Position numbers and translations under genes: made by a program. From NCBI RefSeq assembly GCF_040703125.1, contig NZ_CP160035.1, forward strand, positions 372,001-436,000: a DNA stretch of 64,000 nt. Direction: 5' to 3'. Positions 23,435-32,223 of the stretch are shown piece by piece; the first letter of the stretch is position 1, and every line of letters begins with the position of its first letter. The DNA is from Flavobacterium ovatum (GTDB lineage: Bacteria > Bacteroidota > Bacteroidia > Flavobacteriales > Flavobacteriaceae). Under the pieces are notes generated by a model. The model saw only the letters and a program-made list of their open reading frames with translations. It searched no databases and was not told where the DNA came from.

Positions 23435-23617
23435 CGCAATTCAAATTATTACCACCAAAAATCCTTGAGACCACTAATCAACTTCAAAAAATATCTTTTA
23501 GATATAAAATAGGAAATCTGTACCAATCTGCGTGAGTGATAGTAGTGAAAAGCCCGCAAGCCAGTGGAGCGATAGCGGAACTAGTTGAGGACTTGTAACG
23601 AATAGCACGACAGCAGT

Positions 23618-23661
23618 CCCAAAATGAGCCTCTCTGCGCAAACAGAATGGCTCATTTTGGG
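23618..23661. terminator. Strong hairpin in the repeat region
   Basis: CCCAAAATGAGCC (23618-23630) pairs perfectly with GGCTCATTTTGGG (23649-23661) over an 18-base loop. No T run follows closely in either direction, so it may be a repeat structure rather than an intrinsic terminator. Confidence 0.45.
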
Positions 23662-23764
23662 AATGGTGACACGCCCAAAGAATGGTAAAGACTCTTTATA
23701 ATGTGATTGTTGTTTTTAATTTAAAAAATAAGTTAAGATTAATTTCCAATTCAAAATGGTTTCA

Positions 23765-23772
23765 TACCTTTG
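23765..23772 (+). promoter_or_regulatory. -7 box of metK
   Basis: TACCTTTG matches TAnnTTTG and would start the transcript about 13 bases before the riboswitch stem P1. Confidence 0.65.
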
Positions 23773-23784
23773 CACCTCAAAATA

Positions 23785-23903
23785 CAAGAGGAAAAATTTG
23801 AACTGATTGCAACCTCTTCATAATGAACCTAGTTGATTATGAGTACCAAAGATTATTTGGTAGAAAAAATGCTAAAGCAGATACTCTCCTTTAGTCCTTT
23901 TTT
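23785..23903 (+). promoter_or_regulatory. SAM-II riboswitch (long-loop form) upstream of metK
   Basis: P1 pairs AAGAGG (23786-23791) with CCTCTT (23813-23818). Its loop ATTTGAACTGATTGCA and the downstream AAAATGCTAAAGCAG (23866-23880) are the conserved SAM-II parts. Between them sit two extra hairpins, CATAAT/ATTATG (23819-23841) and TACCAAA/TTTGGTA (23844-23862), as in the long-loop SAM-II variant described from Bacteroidota. CTAAAG (23872-23877) can pair instead with CTTTAG (23889-23894) before a T-rich run, a possible expression platform. SAM would reduce production of its own synthetase. Confidence 0.78.
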
Positions 23904-23945
23904 GCAATTATTTTTCCTCGCTTAATTTATAAAAAATTATATATT

Positions 23946-25196
23946 ATGGCTTATTTATTTACGTCAGAATCTGTGAGCGAAGGACATCCAGATAAGATTG
24001 CAGACCAAATTTCAGACGCATTAATTGACAACTTTTTGGCTTTTGATGCTGATTCAAAAGTAGCTTGTGAGACTCTTGTAACTACTGGTCAGGTGATTCT
24101 TGCTGGTGAAGTGAAGTCAAACACTTACCTTGATGTGCAACAAATTACGCGTGATGTAATTAGAAGAATTGGTTACACGAAGAGCGAATACATGTTTGAA
24201 GCGAATTCTTGTGGTATCCTATCAGCTATTCACGAGCAATCTGCAGAAATCAACCAAGGTGTTGACCGTTCTAGCCCTGAAGAGCAAGGTGCGGGTGACC
24301 AAGGGATGATGTTTGGGTATGCTACTAACGAAACGGATAACTTCATGCCATTGGCTTTGGATTTATCTCATAAATTATTGCTTGAACTAGCTTTACTTAG
24401 ACGTGAGAACAAGGAAATTCCTTATTTACGTCCTGATGCTAAATCACAAGTGACTTTAGAATACAGTGATGACAATGTGCCTGTGCGTATTGAAGCGATT
24501 GTAATCTCGACTCAACATGACGATTTTGATGAAGAAGCGACTATGCTTGCTAAAATCAAAAAAGATATTGTGGAGATCTTGATTCCTAGAATCATTGCAA
24601 AAAACCCAAAACATGCTCATTTATTTAATGATAAAATCCAATACCACATTAACCCAACTGGAAAATTTGTGATTGGAGGTCCTCATGGTGATACTGGCTT
24701 GACTGGTAGAAAAATCATTGTGGATACTTATGGTGGTAAAGGTGCTCACGGTGGTGGTGCTTTCTCTGGAAAAGATCCAAGTAAAGTAGACAGAAGTGCA
24801 GCTTATGCTACACGTCATATTGCTAAAAACTTAGTAGCTGCAGGTGTAGCTGATGAGATTTTGGTTCAAGTTTCATACGCTATTGGTGTAGCACAACCTA
24901 TGGGGATCTTTATTGAGACTTATGGTAAAGCTAAAGTAAACTTAACAGACGGTGAAATTGCCAAAAAAGTAGAAGCTATTTTTGATATGCGTCCTTACTT
25001 TATTGAGCAACGTTTGAAATTAAGAAACCCAATCTACAGCGAAACTGCTGCTTACGGACACATGGGACGTACACCTGAAACGGTTACTAAAACTTTCTCT
25101 GCTCCTGGTGGACTTACGAAAACAGTAGAAGTAGAATTGTTTACTTGGGAAAAATTGGATTTTGTTGATCAAGTAAAAGCAGCTTTCGGATTGTAA
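23946..25196 (+). CDS. metK: S-adenosylmethionine synthetase
   Basis: The 416-residue enzyme makes SAM from methionine and [13 protein letters not shown] (11-20), [29 protein letters not shown] and [19 protein letters not shown] are the family signatures. Length is slightly above the usual ~385-400 because of an inserted segment after [16 protein letters not shown], as in other Bacteroidota. It stands alone on the plus strand behind a SAM-responsive leader and ends in a strong terminator. Confidence 0.98.
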   Translation: MAYLFTSESVSEGHPDKIADQISDALIDNFLAFDADSKVACETLVTTGQVILAGEVKSNTYLDVQQITRDVIRRIGYTKSEYMFEANSCGILSAIHEQSAEINQGVDRSSPEEQGAGDQGMMFGYATNETDNFMPLALDLSHKLLLELALLRRENKEIPYLRPDAKSQVTLEYSDDNVPVRIEAIVISTQHDDFDEEATMLAKIKKDIVEILIPRIIAKNPKHAHLFNDKIQYHINPTGKFVIGGPHGDTGLTGRKIIVDTYGGKGAHGGGAFSGKDPSKVDRSAAYATRHIAKNLVAAGVADEILVQVSYAIGVAQPMGIFIETYGKAKVNLTDGEIAKKVEAIFDMRPYFIEQRLKLRNPIYSETAAYGHMGRTPETVTKTFSAPGGLTKTVEVELFTWEKLDFVDQVKAAFGL

Positions 25197-25219
25197 AATT
25201 CGAAGCTAACACATATCAC

Positions 25220-25256
25220 AAAGGCTGTCTTAATTGTAAGACAGCCTTTTTTTTGT
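25220..25256 (+). terminator. metK terminator
   Basis: AAAGGCTGTCTTA pairs with TAAGACAGCCTTT around a 4-base loop, followed by a run of T, 24 bases after the metK stop. Confidence 0.92.
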
Positions 25257-25272
25257 AGATACAATCGCAAAA

Positions 25273-25306
25273 AAAAGAGTCGTTTCTAGATAGAAACGAC
25301 TCTTTT
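25273..25306. terminator. Bidirectional hairpin after metK
   Basis: AAAAGAGTCGTTTC pairs with GAAACGACTCTTTT across TAGATA. It suits termination of the minus-strand barrel pseudogene that ends at 25328. Confidence 0.8.
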
Positions 25307-25327
25307 ACTATTTTTGAAATATGGTAA

Positions 25328-25822
25328 TTACAATTTGTATGTAATTCCGATTTTACCACCGCTAGTAACATTACCACCACCGAATTGTAAATTAATTCCA
25401 AATCTGTCTGTAAAGAAATAACGACCACCAATTTGCAATCCTAATCCTAAATTTTCAGCACCATTATAAATCTTGTTTAACACCATTATATTTTGATGAC
25501 CAGTTGTAATAATTCAAGTTTGCACCTGCATAAAAATCCCATTCACTAGGAATGTTAAGCACTTCGTTAAAATGATAATTACCATTGGCTTGAATCCCCA
25601 AGATAGAGCTTTTAAAACCACCTGTAGTGTAAGACTGATAAGACAACTCACCTTCAACTGTGAAATTAGGAGCAACTCCAAAATCAAGACCTACATAAAC
25701 AGGTGTTCCCCAACCTGAACTACCAAATCCAGCGTTTAATTGTACCCACCTTGTTCCAAAGGGGCTTGTGCATTTGCAAAACCAAAAGCAAGTACAGCTA
25801 ATAAAAGAGCAATTTTTTTCAT
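25328..25822 (-). pseudogene. Outer-membrane beta-barrel gene with two frameshifts
   Basis: Reading from ATG at 25822 gives a signal peptide (KKIALLLAVLAFGFANAQ), then the frame breaks at a run of four C. A second frame continues with QLNAGFGSSGWGTPVYVGL through WDFYAGANLNYYNW and breaks at a run of three A. The third frame ends GGGNVTSGGKIGITYKL and TAA. Restoring one C and removing one A would yield a continuous barrel protein of about 165 residues. Both lesions are single-base changes in homopolymers, so sequencing error is as likely as true decay. Confidence 0.8.
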
Positions 25823-25907
25823 AATTAAAAATTTAAAATAGTTTAAATAAATTTACCCGGAAAAAGTAGTATTTTTCTTTTGTAATATTACCTTTTAATC
25901 AAAAAAA

Positions 25908-28595
25908 TTACAAATTATACTTCATCGAAAAGATGATATACCTTGGTTGTACTGTATACTGTGCTGTTCTAGTAGAAAACTGTGAAAAACTATCATCATT
26001 CAACGATTGTGTATTCAAGATATTGGTCGCCGAAATCTTGTACTCCATCTTTGAATTTTTCTTTTGATATATTAAACTAGCACTCAAAAAATCGTACTCG
26101 TTATGTACTGTATTAGTTTTATTTTTATAATTGTAAAACTCATATTCCGACACAAAAGAGAAAGCATTCAAGAAATAGTAATCCAATTTCAAAAAGGGTT
26201 TGTCTGTATAAAAAGTAGCGCCACTATACTCATTGATCGTATAACTATAACCTGCTTCCAAATTCGGCAGATTTTTATAATTTGTTGATGCCTTGAAAGT
26301 ATAGCTTTGGGTCAAACTCTCGGTTGTAGCCAATACATTATTTTGAATATTATTGAATTTAGACCAATTGATACTAGTGCTAAAGCTTGCTTTGTAATTC
26401 TTCAAAAACGAACGACCATAACTTCCCATTCCAGATAATGTTTCATCTGCCAAATCAGAATTATAAGGTGACGATGTTTGATTAATTCCCGTAAAAACAG
26501 AACGAGTCTTTACCGCATCCATCTTTTTAGAATAAGAAGCATTCGCAAAAATATTTTCGAAATTAAACATATTGTATTTGAAATAGCGCAATGAATGCAC
26601 TTGTGAAGTTGCATTTTCTAATGCTCTGTTTCCTGTTGACAAGCTATTATAATTATTAAAAACGTTTCCTGCTACCAACTTATTAATATCGGTAAAACTG
26701 TTGGTCAATGAATAATTATAGGTAAGTGTTTGTGATTTTTTAATTTGAAACAAGGCATAGAAATCAGGCAATACTCGAGCGAAATCTTGCTGATAATCTG
26801 ATCCTAGTTGTGTATTGGTCATGTCATAATAATGCAAACTAACTCCAGGACTGAAAGTGAATTTACCGGTCAGAATTTTATAATGTAATCCTAAATAAAC
26901 ATCATTAAAATTGTAGTTCACCTGATTATTTAAAGAACTAGCATTCAAATCATTCACCGATTGATTATCTAATATTTGAAAAATATGAGAGTTGAAATTT
27001 TGATTCGAATAGGTATCACCCAAAGTCACATTGATGTTACTGGTTTTGGTTAACATATAATAGTAATCCAGTTTCGCATCAATTTTATTGGTTTTTACAA
27101 AGCGATTTTGATTCAAATCATTTCGCTGTTGACCGGAAACGTAATCTATTAAATTGAAAGGTTGAGTTTGCAAATTGGCATTATAAAAAGGATTCTCTTC
27201 TTGAAATAAATGTTGCGCCTCAAAAGCAAAAATATTTTTCTCGTTCTTAGTATAATACAAGTTTAGATTTTGATTAAAAGAAACTGGAGTTTGCTTTTTA
27301 TTAGTAAAAATATCCTCCGTTGTACTAACTGAATTCTCAATTGACTCTCTATTGAGTGATGATAATTCATCCTGATCAGAAATCTTAGTCAACACATCAT
27401 AATCAAACTGTAATTTAGTGTTTGGCTTATAACTCGAACTCAATTTAAAAAGTCCGAAGTTACTTTTTTGAGCCGATACTTCTTGACTATTTTGCTGATC
27501 ACCAGAACCCAAAATCGTAGTTTGTGATTTGGTTTCCATATCAGTATTAGACGAAGATAGAATTCCAAAACCACTTACATTCCATGCTTTATTGATGCTG
27601 TATGAAAAATTGGTTGCTCCAAATTTGGTCTCAATATCCTTGGCTCTATTATTTCGCAAACCCGAAATCCCCAAATCATTTGACGAAACGTCAAAACTAC
27701 TACCTCCTTTTCGAGAAACACCTCTAAAACCTCCTGTAAATTTGTAATAATCCTGAGTCGTCAATGGCAATTCGCCAATATTATTAAAATTGGTAATCAA
27801 ATTGATACTGTATTTTGGACTGTAATAAAACAATTTTGGGTTTATAAGATAACGGCTTTCTTCATGCCCTACGCCAATTCCAGCCGTAACATCCCCAAAC
27901 CAGAAATTTTTCTTTCCCGATTTAAGTTTGATATTCATGGCCACATTTTCTTCGTTGTTCTCTACACCTTTCAGCGCTCCAACTTCACTAAAGTTCCGCA
28001 ACACCTGAATCTTATCAATCGCATCAGCGGGAATATTTTTCACTCCCAACTTAGTATCACCATCAAAAAAGTCTTTTCCTTCAACCATCAATTTGGTTAC
28101 TTTCTTCCCCTCAACTTCTACTTCTCCATCAGCATTTACCTCTACTCCTGGAAGTTTTTTCAAAACATCTTCCAGTTTTCGTTCTGTACCTGACTTAAAA
28201 GAATCTGCGTTATAAACGATGGTGTCTCCTTTTATAGAAACAGGCATTTCTCGAATAATCTCGACGCCATCAAGTTCAATTCCTCCTTCTTCGAGTGTTA
28301 TGTTTCTACTTATATTTTCTTGAGCAGTAATGATCTCTACTGTCTTACTTTTCATTCCCAAATAACTCACATTAATACTATAATGTATACCCGACTTCAA
28401 GGACAGGCTGTACTTCCCTTTATCATTGGTAATCGCATAAGAATCCATTGCTTTGGTATCAAGATTGACCGCCATCACATTGGCCATTTCAATCGCTTTA
28501 CCTTTTTCGTCAACAATATTTCCTTCCATTTTCAAAGATTGTCCTACTGTGATTAACGAGAACAAGAACAAGGCAACTATATAAATTTTTTTCAT
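25908..28595 (-). CDS. TonB-receptor-like outer-membrane protein with carboxypeptidase regulatory domain
   Basis: The 895-residue protein has a signal peptide (1-20), a carboxypeptidase-like beta-sandwich (about 22-105, GNIVDEKGKAIEMANV and YLGMKSKTVEI), a plug-like domain (KLPGVEVNADGEVEVEGKKV, KVTKLMVEGKDFFDGD) and a long beta-barrel. It fits the outer-membrane barrel family related to SusC/TonB receptors but shorter than SusC and without a SusD partner. A TonB box is not obvious. It is the second gene after a GLPGLI protein (31-base gap), an arrangement common in Flavobacteria. The substrate is unknown. Confidence 0.88.
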   Translation of the reverse strand: MKKIYIVALFLFSLITVGQSLKMEGNIVDEKGKAIEMANVMAVNLDTKAMDSYAITNDKGKYSLSLKSGIHYSINVSYLGMKSKTVEIITAQENISRNITLEEGGIELDGVEIIREMPVSIKGDTIVYNADSFKSGTERKLEDVLKKLPGVEVNADGEVEVEGKKVTKLMVEGKDFFDGDTKLGVKNIPADAIDKIQVLRNFSEVGALKGVENNEENVAMNIKLKSGKKNFWFGDVTAGIGVGHEESRYLINPKLFYYSPKYSINLITNFNNIGELPLTTQDYYKFTGGFRGVSRKGGSSFDVSSNDLGISGLRNNRAKDIETKFGATNFSYSINKAWNVSGFGILSSSNTDMETKSQTTILGSGDQQNSQEVSAQKSNFGLFKLSSSYKPNTKLQFDYDVLTKISDQDELSSLNRESIENSVSTTEDIFTNKKQTPVSFNQNLNLYYTKNEKNIFAFEAQHLFQEENPFYNANLQTQPFNLIDYVSGQQRNDLNQNRFVKTNKIDAKLDYYYMLTKTSNINVTLGDTYSNQNFNSHIFQILDNQSVNDLNASSLNNQVNYNFNDVYLGLHYKILTGKFTFSPGVSLHYYDMTNTQLGSDYQQDFARVLPDFYALFQIKKSQTLTYNYSLTNSFTDINKLVAGNVFNNYNSLSTGNRALENATSQVHSLRYFKYNMFNFENIFANASYSKKMDAVKTRSVFTGINQTSSPYNSDLADETLSGMGSYGRSFLKNYKASFSTSINWSKFNNIQNNVLATTESLTQSYTFKASTNYKNLPNLEAGYSYTINEYSGATFYTDKPFLKLDYYFLNAFSFVSEYEFYNYKNKTNTVHNEYDFLSASLIYQKKNSKMEYKISATNILNTQSLNDDSFSQFSTRTAQYTVQPRYIIFSMKYNL

Positions 28596-28626
28596 GTAGT
28601 AATTTTAAAATACAATTAATAACAAA

Positions 28627-29541
28627 TTAACGTCCACCTCTATTTCCACCTCCTCCAGGACCACCTTGAGGCCTAGAGTTTGCATCGCGATATTCTTTTA
28701 TCTTCTTTTCGACCGTTTCGTCATACTCCTTTTGGCCAATCACTTTTCCAGAAGTAGCAGGTTTAATTACAGCCTTTTCTTTTGGATTCAAAACCACTTT
28801 AGAACACAACATCACAGTTTTCCCGTCATTGATTTCCAAAATCAAACCAGGCAACCCCCAATATTTATCAGGCCCTTGATTCACTGGGATTTCTGGAGTG
28901 TACCAAGCCGTCACCACACGCTCTGTTGGTGCTTTTATATTATCCAGCAAGTTTGTTTTCTTGTCTTTCTCTTTTTCTTTTTCTGCGGCATCCTCTTTTC
29001 TCTTTTCCTCGTCCGATCTTGGCCTAAAGCTTCCTATATCGGTTTCTTTTATGTCAACAACAGCAGTGGCTTTAAAACAATTATAACCGCCAATCACTCT
29101 CGTTTCTCCCTCCATTTTCCAATTCAATTTAGTCAAAGAATCTTTTACCAAAAAGGCCTTCCCCATAAACTCCTTATCAACAGTATAGGTTTTATCCTTT
29201 ACATTTTTGTAAAAAGTCCCGCCAGTACCCATCATCGAACCCATCATTCTCATCCTACCATCACCACCTTGTCCTGGTGCTTCCAGCTTTTCTTCTTCTT
29301 TATAGATCGAACCGGTTTTATCAAAGTTGAGGATAAAAGTCTTCTCAAACATCGATTTCATACGCTCCTCTATTTGCTTTTGACGATCGGGCGTCATGTT
29401 TTTATCGTTTTTAAAACGATCGGTCATATCCGCCGAACTCGTTTTCGACTGATAAATCGCCATTCCTTGAAACTCCTGAGCCTGTGAATTCAAACCCAAT
29501 GCGAGTCCTAAAACCACTAAAAAACCTTTTCTATTCCTCAT
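28627..29541 (-). CDS. GLPGLI-family secreted protein
   Basis: The 304-residue protein has a signal peptide (about 1-22) and the family's name motif GLPGLI at 229-234 preceded by YTPEIPVNQGPDKYW. A Lys/Glu-rich charged segment lies at about 178-196, and the C-terminus is a low-complexity Gly/Arg tail (GGPGGGGNRGGR). The molecular role of GLPGLI proteins is unknown, but they are regularly paired with receptor-like outer-membrane proteins, as here. Confidence 0.93.
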   Translation of the reverse strand: MRNRKGFLVVLGLALGLNSQAQEFQGMAIYQSKTSSADMTDRFKNDKNMTPDRQKQIEERMKSMFEKTFILNFDKTGSIYKEEEKLEAPGQGGDGRMRMMGSMMGTGGTFYKNVKDKTYTVDKEFMGKAFLVKDSLTKLNWKMEGETRVIGGYNCFKATAVVDIKETDIGSFRPRSDEEKRKEDAAEKEKEKDKKTNLLDNIKAPTERVVTAWYTPEIPVNQGPDKYWGLPGLILEINDGKTVMLCSKVVLNPKEKAVIKPATSGKVIGQKEYDETVEKKIKEYRDANSRPQGGPGGGGNRGGR

Positions 29542-29591
29542 TATATATACTTTTAAATTATTTTCAATTATTCAATACTAGTCCATAATTT

Positions 29592-29720
29592 TGGGCGTGA
29601 CCTGCAAAAAAACAGGGTCGGGCTCCCGAAGCTTCTGGACGTTGGAAGTACTCGACAAGTTCCGCTATCGCTACACTTGTCTGTGGGCTTTTTTCCCGCA
29701 GCTTCGGGACTATCCCTCGC
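29592..29720. repeat. Dispersed repeat upstream of the 29780 gene
   Basis: This GC-rich stretch contains AAGTTCCGCTATCGCT (29657-29672) and GGGCTTTTTTCCCGC. The core matches, in inverse orientation, the repeat at 23540-23600. The reading frame continues upstream through it, but that extension is repeat DNA rather than gene. Confidence 0.65.
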
Positions 29721-29779
29721 GCAAAACGCTACTCATTTCCATAATTACGATTCCGTTTTTTTTCGTAATTTGCAGCACT

Positions 29780-30568
29780 ATGAAAAACGTTTTTGCATTC
29801 TTACTTTTCAGTTTTCTTTCGATTCAAGCGCAAAACATCAAAATTGTAGCTTCCAAAATTAATTCTCTCCCTTTCGAAGATAAAAATTTTGTGGGACGTG
29901 ATTTCTACGGTTACAATTATTTTGATGATCAAGCTGTTTTTTCAAAAACTAAAAGAAAAGAACATTGGGAATATAAAAATGTTTCTCTTGGTCACTTAAC
30001 CAAAATCGACCTCAACAATCCCTTAAAAATTGTTCTTTTTTACCAAGATTTCAATGCCGTTGTCCTTTTAGACAATCAACTCAGCGAAACTCAAAAAATT
30101 CTTTTTTTTCAATCTGAACTACCTATTAGCGTAAAAGCAACTGGAATTGCGGCACAAAATCAATTATGGGTTTACAATAATCTAAACCAACAAATAGGAC
30201 TTTATAATTACCTCAACAATACGTACAAGACCATTTCAATCCCATTTCCAGATAACATCCAGTTTTACCAAACGGATTTCAATCACTTCTATTGGATAGA
30301 CGATAAAAACATAGCGTTCGTGTGCAATCTTTTTGGAAAAATCACAACTTTATTCCAAATCCCAAAATATGATTGGATTGAGTTCATCAACGAACAACAA
30401 TATATCTATTCAAAAGACCATCAGTTTTACTTACTGGATAATAGTCAAAATAAAAAATACGAAATTGAGATTGTGGAAAAAACGTTTCAAAAATGCTATT
30501 ACAAAGACCAAATTTTATCTATTTTTACCACAGAAGGAATTACAAATTATAAAATCATAACACCGTAA
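29780..30568 (+). CDS. Secreted protein of unknown function, coupled to the dNK gene
   Basis: The start at 29780 (MKNVFAFLLFSFLSIQAQ) gives a clear signal peptide; the open frame further upstream is a dispersed repeat. The 262-residue product shows repeated beta-strand stretches with aromatic residues (FNHFYWIDDKNIAFVCNLFGKI, EQQYIYSKDHQFYLLD), which would suit a beta-propeller-like fold. This is an impression only. Its stop codon overlaps the ATG of the deoxynucleoside kinase gene by one base (TAATG), so the two are co-translated. Confidence 0.8.
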   Translation: MKNVFAFLLFSFLSIQAQNIKIVASKINSLPFEDKNFVGRDFYGYNYFDDQAVFSKTKRKEHWEYKNVSLGHLTKIDLNNPLKIVLFYQDFNAVVLLDNQLSETQKILFFQSELPISVKATGIAAQNQLWVYNNLNQQIGLYNYLNNTYKTISIPFPDNIQFYQTDFNHFYWIDDKNIAFVCNLFGKITTLFQIPKYDWIEFINEQQYIYSKDHQFYLLDNSQNKKYEIEIVEKTFQKCYYKDQILSIFTTEGITNYKIITP

Positions 30569-31182
30569 TGCACATAGCAGTAGCAGGAAATATAGGTTCA
30601 GGAAAAACGACATTAACGGAATTACTCTCCAAACATTTCAAATGGGAACCTCATTATGAAGAGGTAGTGGACAATCCTTATTTGGATGATTTCTATCACC
30701 AAATGGAGCGTTGGTCCTTCAATTTGCAAATTTATTTCTTGAACAGTCGCTTCCGTCAAGTAAATCAAATTCGCGAAAGCGGGAAAAAAGTGATTCAAGA
30801 TCGTACTATTTATGAGGATGCACATATTTTTGCTCCCAACTTATTTGCTATGGGTTTAATGACTCATCGCGATTATGACAATTATTCTTCCCTCTTTGAA
30901 TTGATGGAATCCACAGTAAAAGCACCCGATTTATTAATCTACCTAAGAAGTTCTATACCTAATCTAGTAGGACAAATTCATAAAAGAGGACGTGAATACG
31001 AGTCTACAATTTCGATCGACTATCTAAGCCGACTGAACGAACGTTATGAAGCTTGGGTTCATACCTACGACCGCGGAAAACTAATGATTATTGATGTAGA
31101 CAACATCAACTTTGTAGACAACCCCGAAGATTTAGGAAATATCATCAATCGTATTGATGCTGAATTGAACGGATTGTTTTAA
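30568..31182 (+). CDS. Deoxynucleoside kinase
   Basis: The 204-residue protein phosphorylates deoxynucleosides in nucleotide salvage. The P-loop GNIGSGKT is at 7-14, and RWSFNLQIYFLNSRF and DRTIYEDAHIF carry the substrate-site and DRS-like motifs. The LID-type segment IHKRGREYESTISIDYLSRLNERYEAW follows. The exact base preference cannot be read from sequence. Confidence 0.93.
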   Translation: MHIAVAGNIGSGKTTLTELLSKHFKWEPHYEEVVDNPYLDDFYHQMERWSFNLQIYFLNSRFRQVNQIRESGKKVIQDRTIYEDAHIFAPNLFAMGLMTHRDYDNYSSLFELMESTVKAPDLLIYLRSSIPNLVGQIHKRGREYESTISIDYLSRLNERYEAWVHTYDRGKLMIIDVDNINFVDNPEDLGNIINRIDAELNGLF

Positions 31183-31199
31183 AGATAAAAAATAGCATT

Positions 31200-31240
31200 A
31201 AAAAAGGCTGATTAAGAAAATTTCTTAATCAGCCTTTTCA
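31200..31240. terminator. Bidirectional terminator between dNK and PL7 genes
   Basis: AAAAGGCTGATTAAGAAA pairs with TTTCTTAATCAGCCTTTT, flanked by A and T runs. It ends both convergent genes. Confidence 0.92.
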
Positions 31241-31255
31241 TTTATAAAATCTGGA

Positions 31256-32017
31256 TTAGTTGTCCCAAACTAAACTATTATAAGTCATAGTAGCGGTTCC
31301 TGTAGATTGACAATACACCCCTGTTTTAAAATAATAGGCATTATCAAAACCAGCCCCCCAAGCATCTTCAATATAAAAGGTGCGCTTTTCAACATTTACG
31401 GTAGCACTGATGTATTTATCGCCTTTAAGTTCCAACACAATGCTCAATGATTTATCAGCAGGTAAACTGGTTGTAAAAGCACCATTACTGGTCAAATTAG
31501 TTCCTTTTACTGGTTCCTTATTTACTTTATAATAAATTGTATTTCCACTAACAGAAACTCGTAAAATAGGCAATTCAGCATTTTGATTGTGCAATTGTGC
31601 CACCGTAACTTCTCCTGAAGGCTGACTCACTAAATTGGCGCTAATCGTCATTTTCCTAACAGAGGTTTTATCAAAATTATCTGTTCGTCTAAGCTCTGTT
31701 CGTGTTGAAGAGCCACCGTTATTATAAAGAGTCATTTTATCACTACTTAAATAAAAAAAGTACGAGGAATAAGTAGATAAATTGGTAACATCAGCACTTA
31801 GGTAATCGCTTTGTAATTTGCATTTTGCCAAAGCACTTTTAAATAAGCTACTAGAACTTGGAGCACTATAGATGATACCACCGTCATCAATTTTAACTCC
31901 AGCACTTGATATCACTGTGTCTTTTTCGTTATCATTCGTACATGAAAAAGCACAAAACAACATAGAAAAATTCAAGACTACTGATGCTATTTTTAAAATT
32001 CGAAAGTATTTAATCAT
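31256..32017 (-). CDS. Polysaccharide lyase family 7 (alginate lyase) lipoprotein
   Basis: The 253-residue protein has a lipoprotein signal (lipobox ending AFSC, Cys26) followed by TNDNEKD, an acidic stretch like the surface-export signal of Bacteroidota lipoproteins. The PL7 jelly-roll motifs are RTELR (106-110), QLH (141-143) and YFKTGVYCQ (229-237). These correspond to R(S/T)EL(R), Q(I/V)H and YFKxGxYxQ in known alginate lyases. Leu in the middle motif is unusual. It cleaves alginate by beta-elimination. No SusCD pair or other lyase is nearby. Confidence 0.88.
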   Translation of the reverse strand: MIKYFRILKIASVVLNFSMLFCAFSCTNDNEKDTVISSAGVKIDDGGIIYSAPSSSSLFKSALAKCKLQSDYLSADVTNLSTYSSYFFYLSSDKMTLYNNGGSSTRTELRRTDNFDKTSVRKMTISANLVSQPSGEVTVAQLHNQNAELPILRVSVSGNTIYYKVNKEPVKGTNLTSNGAFTTSLPADKSLSIVLELKGDKYISATVNVEKRTFYIEDAWGAGFDNAYYFKTGVYCQSTGTATMTYNSLVWDN

Positions 32018-32160
32018 TTTTAAGTTATGGGTTGGTTGGCTTTATTGTCGGTTTTTTGGTTAACCAATTTACAATACAAACATAAATATAATTTCAAAAC
32101 TACTAGCATTAAAACATAACAAACACACTATTAACCCACTAAAACAATAGATCACTTACA

Positions 32161-32198
32161 AAAAAGGAAGGTCTCGAATTATCAAGACCTTCCTTTTT
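32161..32198 (-). terminator. Terminator of hppA
   Basis: AAAAAGGAAGGTCT pairs with AGACCTTCCTTTTT around a 10-base loop, 26 bases past the hppA stop codon. Confidence 0.9.
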
Positions 32199-32223
32199 AA
32201 AAATTAAAATATTATTTACTTTA

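Larger units (their letters stand above)
23128..23764. repeat. Repeat-rich gap between the Crp/Fnr gene and metK
   Basis: No gene is supported here. It holds a long-loop hairpin GGCTTTAGCT/AGCTAAAGCC (23316-23393), a TCGGGATAAATCCCGA hairpin (23419-23434) related to the one at met8, a dispersed repeat with AGCGATAGCGGAACT (23568-23582) that recurs inverted near 29657, and a 13-bp stem CCCAAAATGAGCC/GGCTCATTTTGGG (23618-23661). Confidence 0.7.

Noticed and set aside
25216..25431. 71-codon minus-strand frame after metK
   Set aside because: It overlaps two terminators and the end of the barrel pseudogene in another frame.
28666..29487. 273-codon plus-strand frame antisense to the GLPGLI gene
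   Set aside because: The GLPGLI gene is certain on the other strand; the antisense frame has shadow-like composition.
29591..29779. 63-codon N-terminal extension of the gene at 29780
   Set aside because: It is encoded by a dispersed GC-rich repeat, and the inner ATG begins a clean signal peptide.
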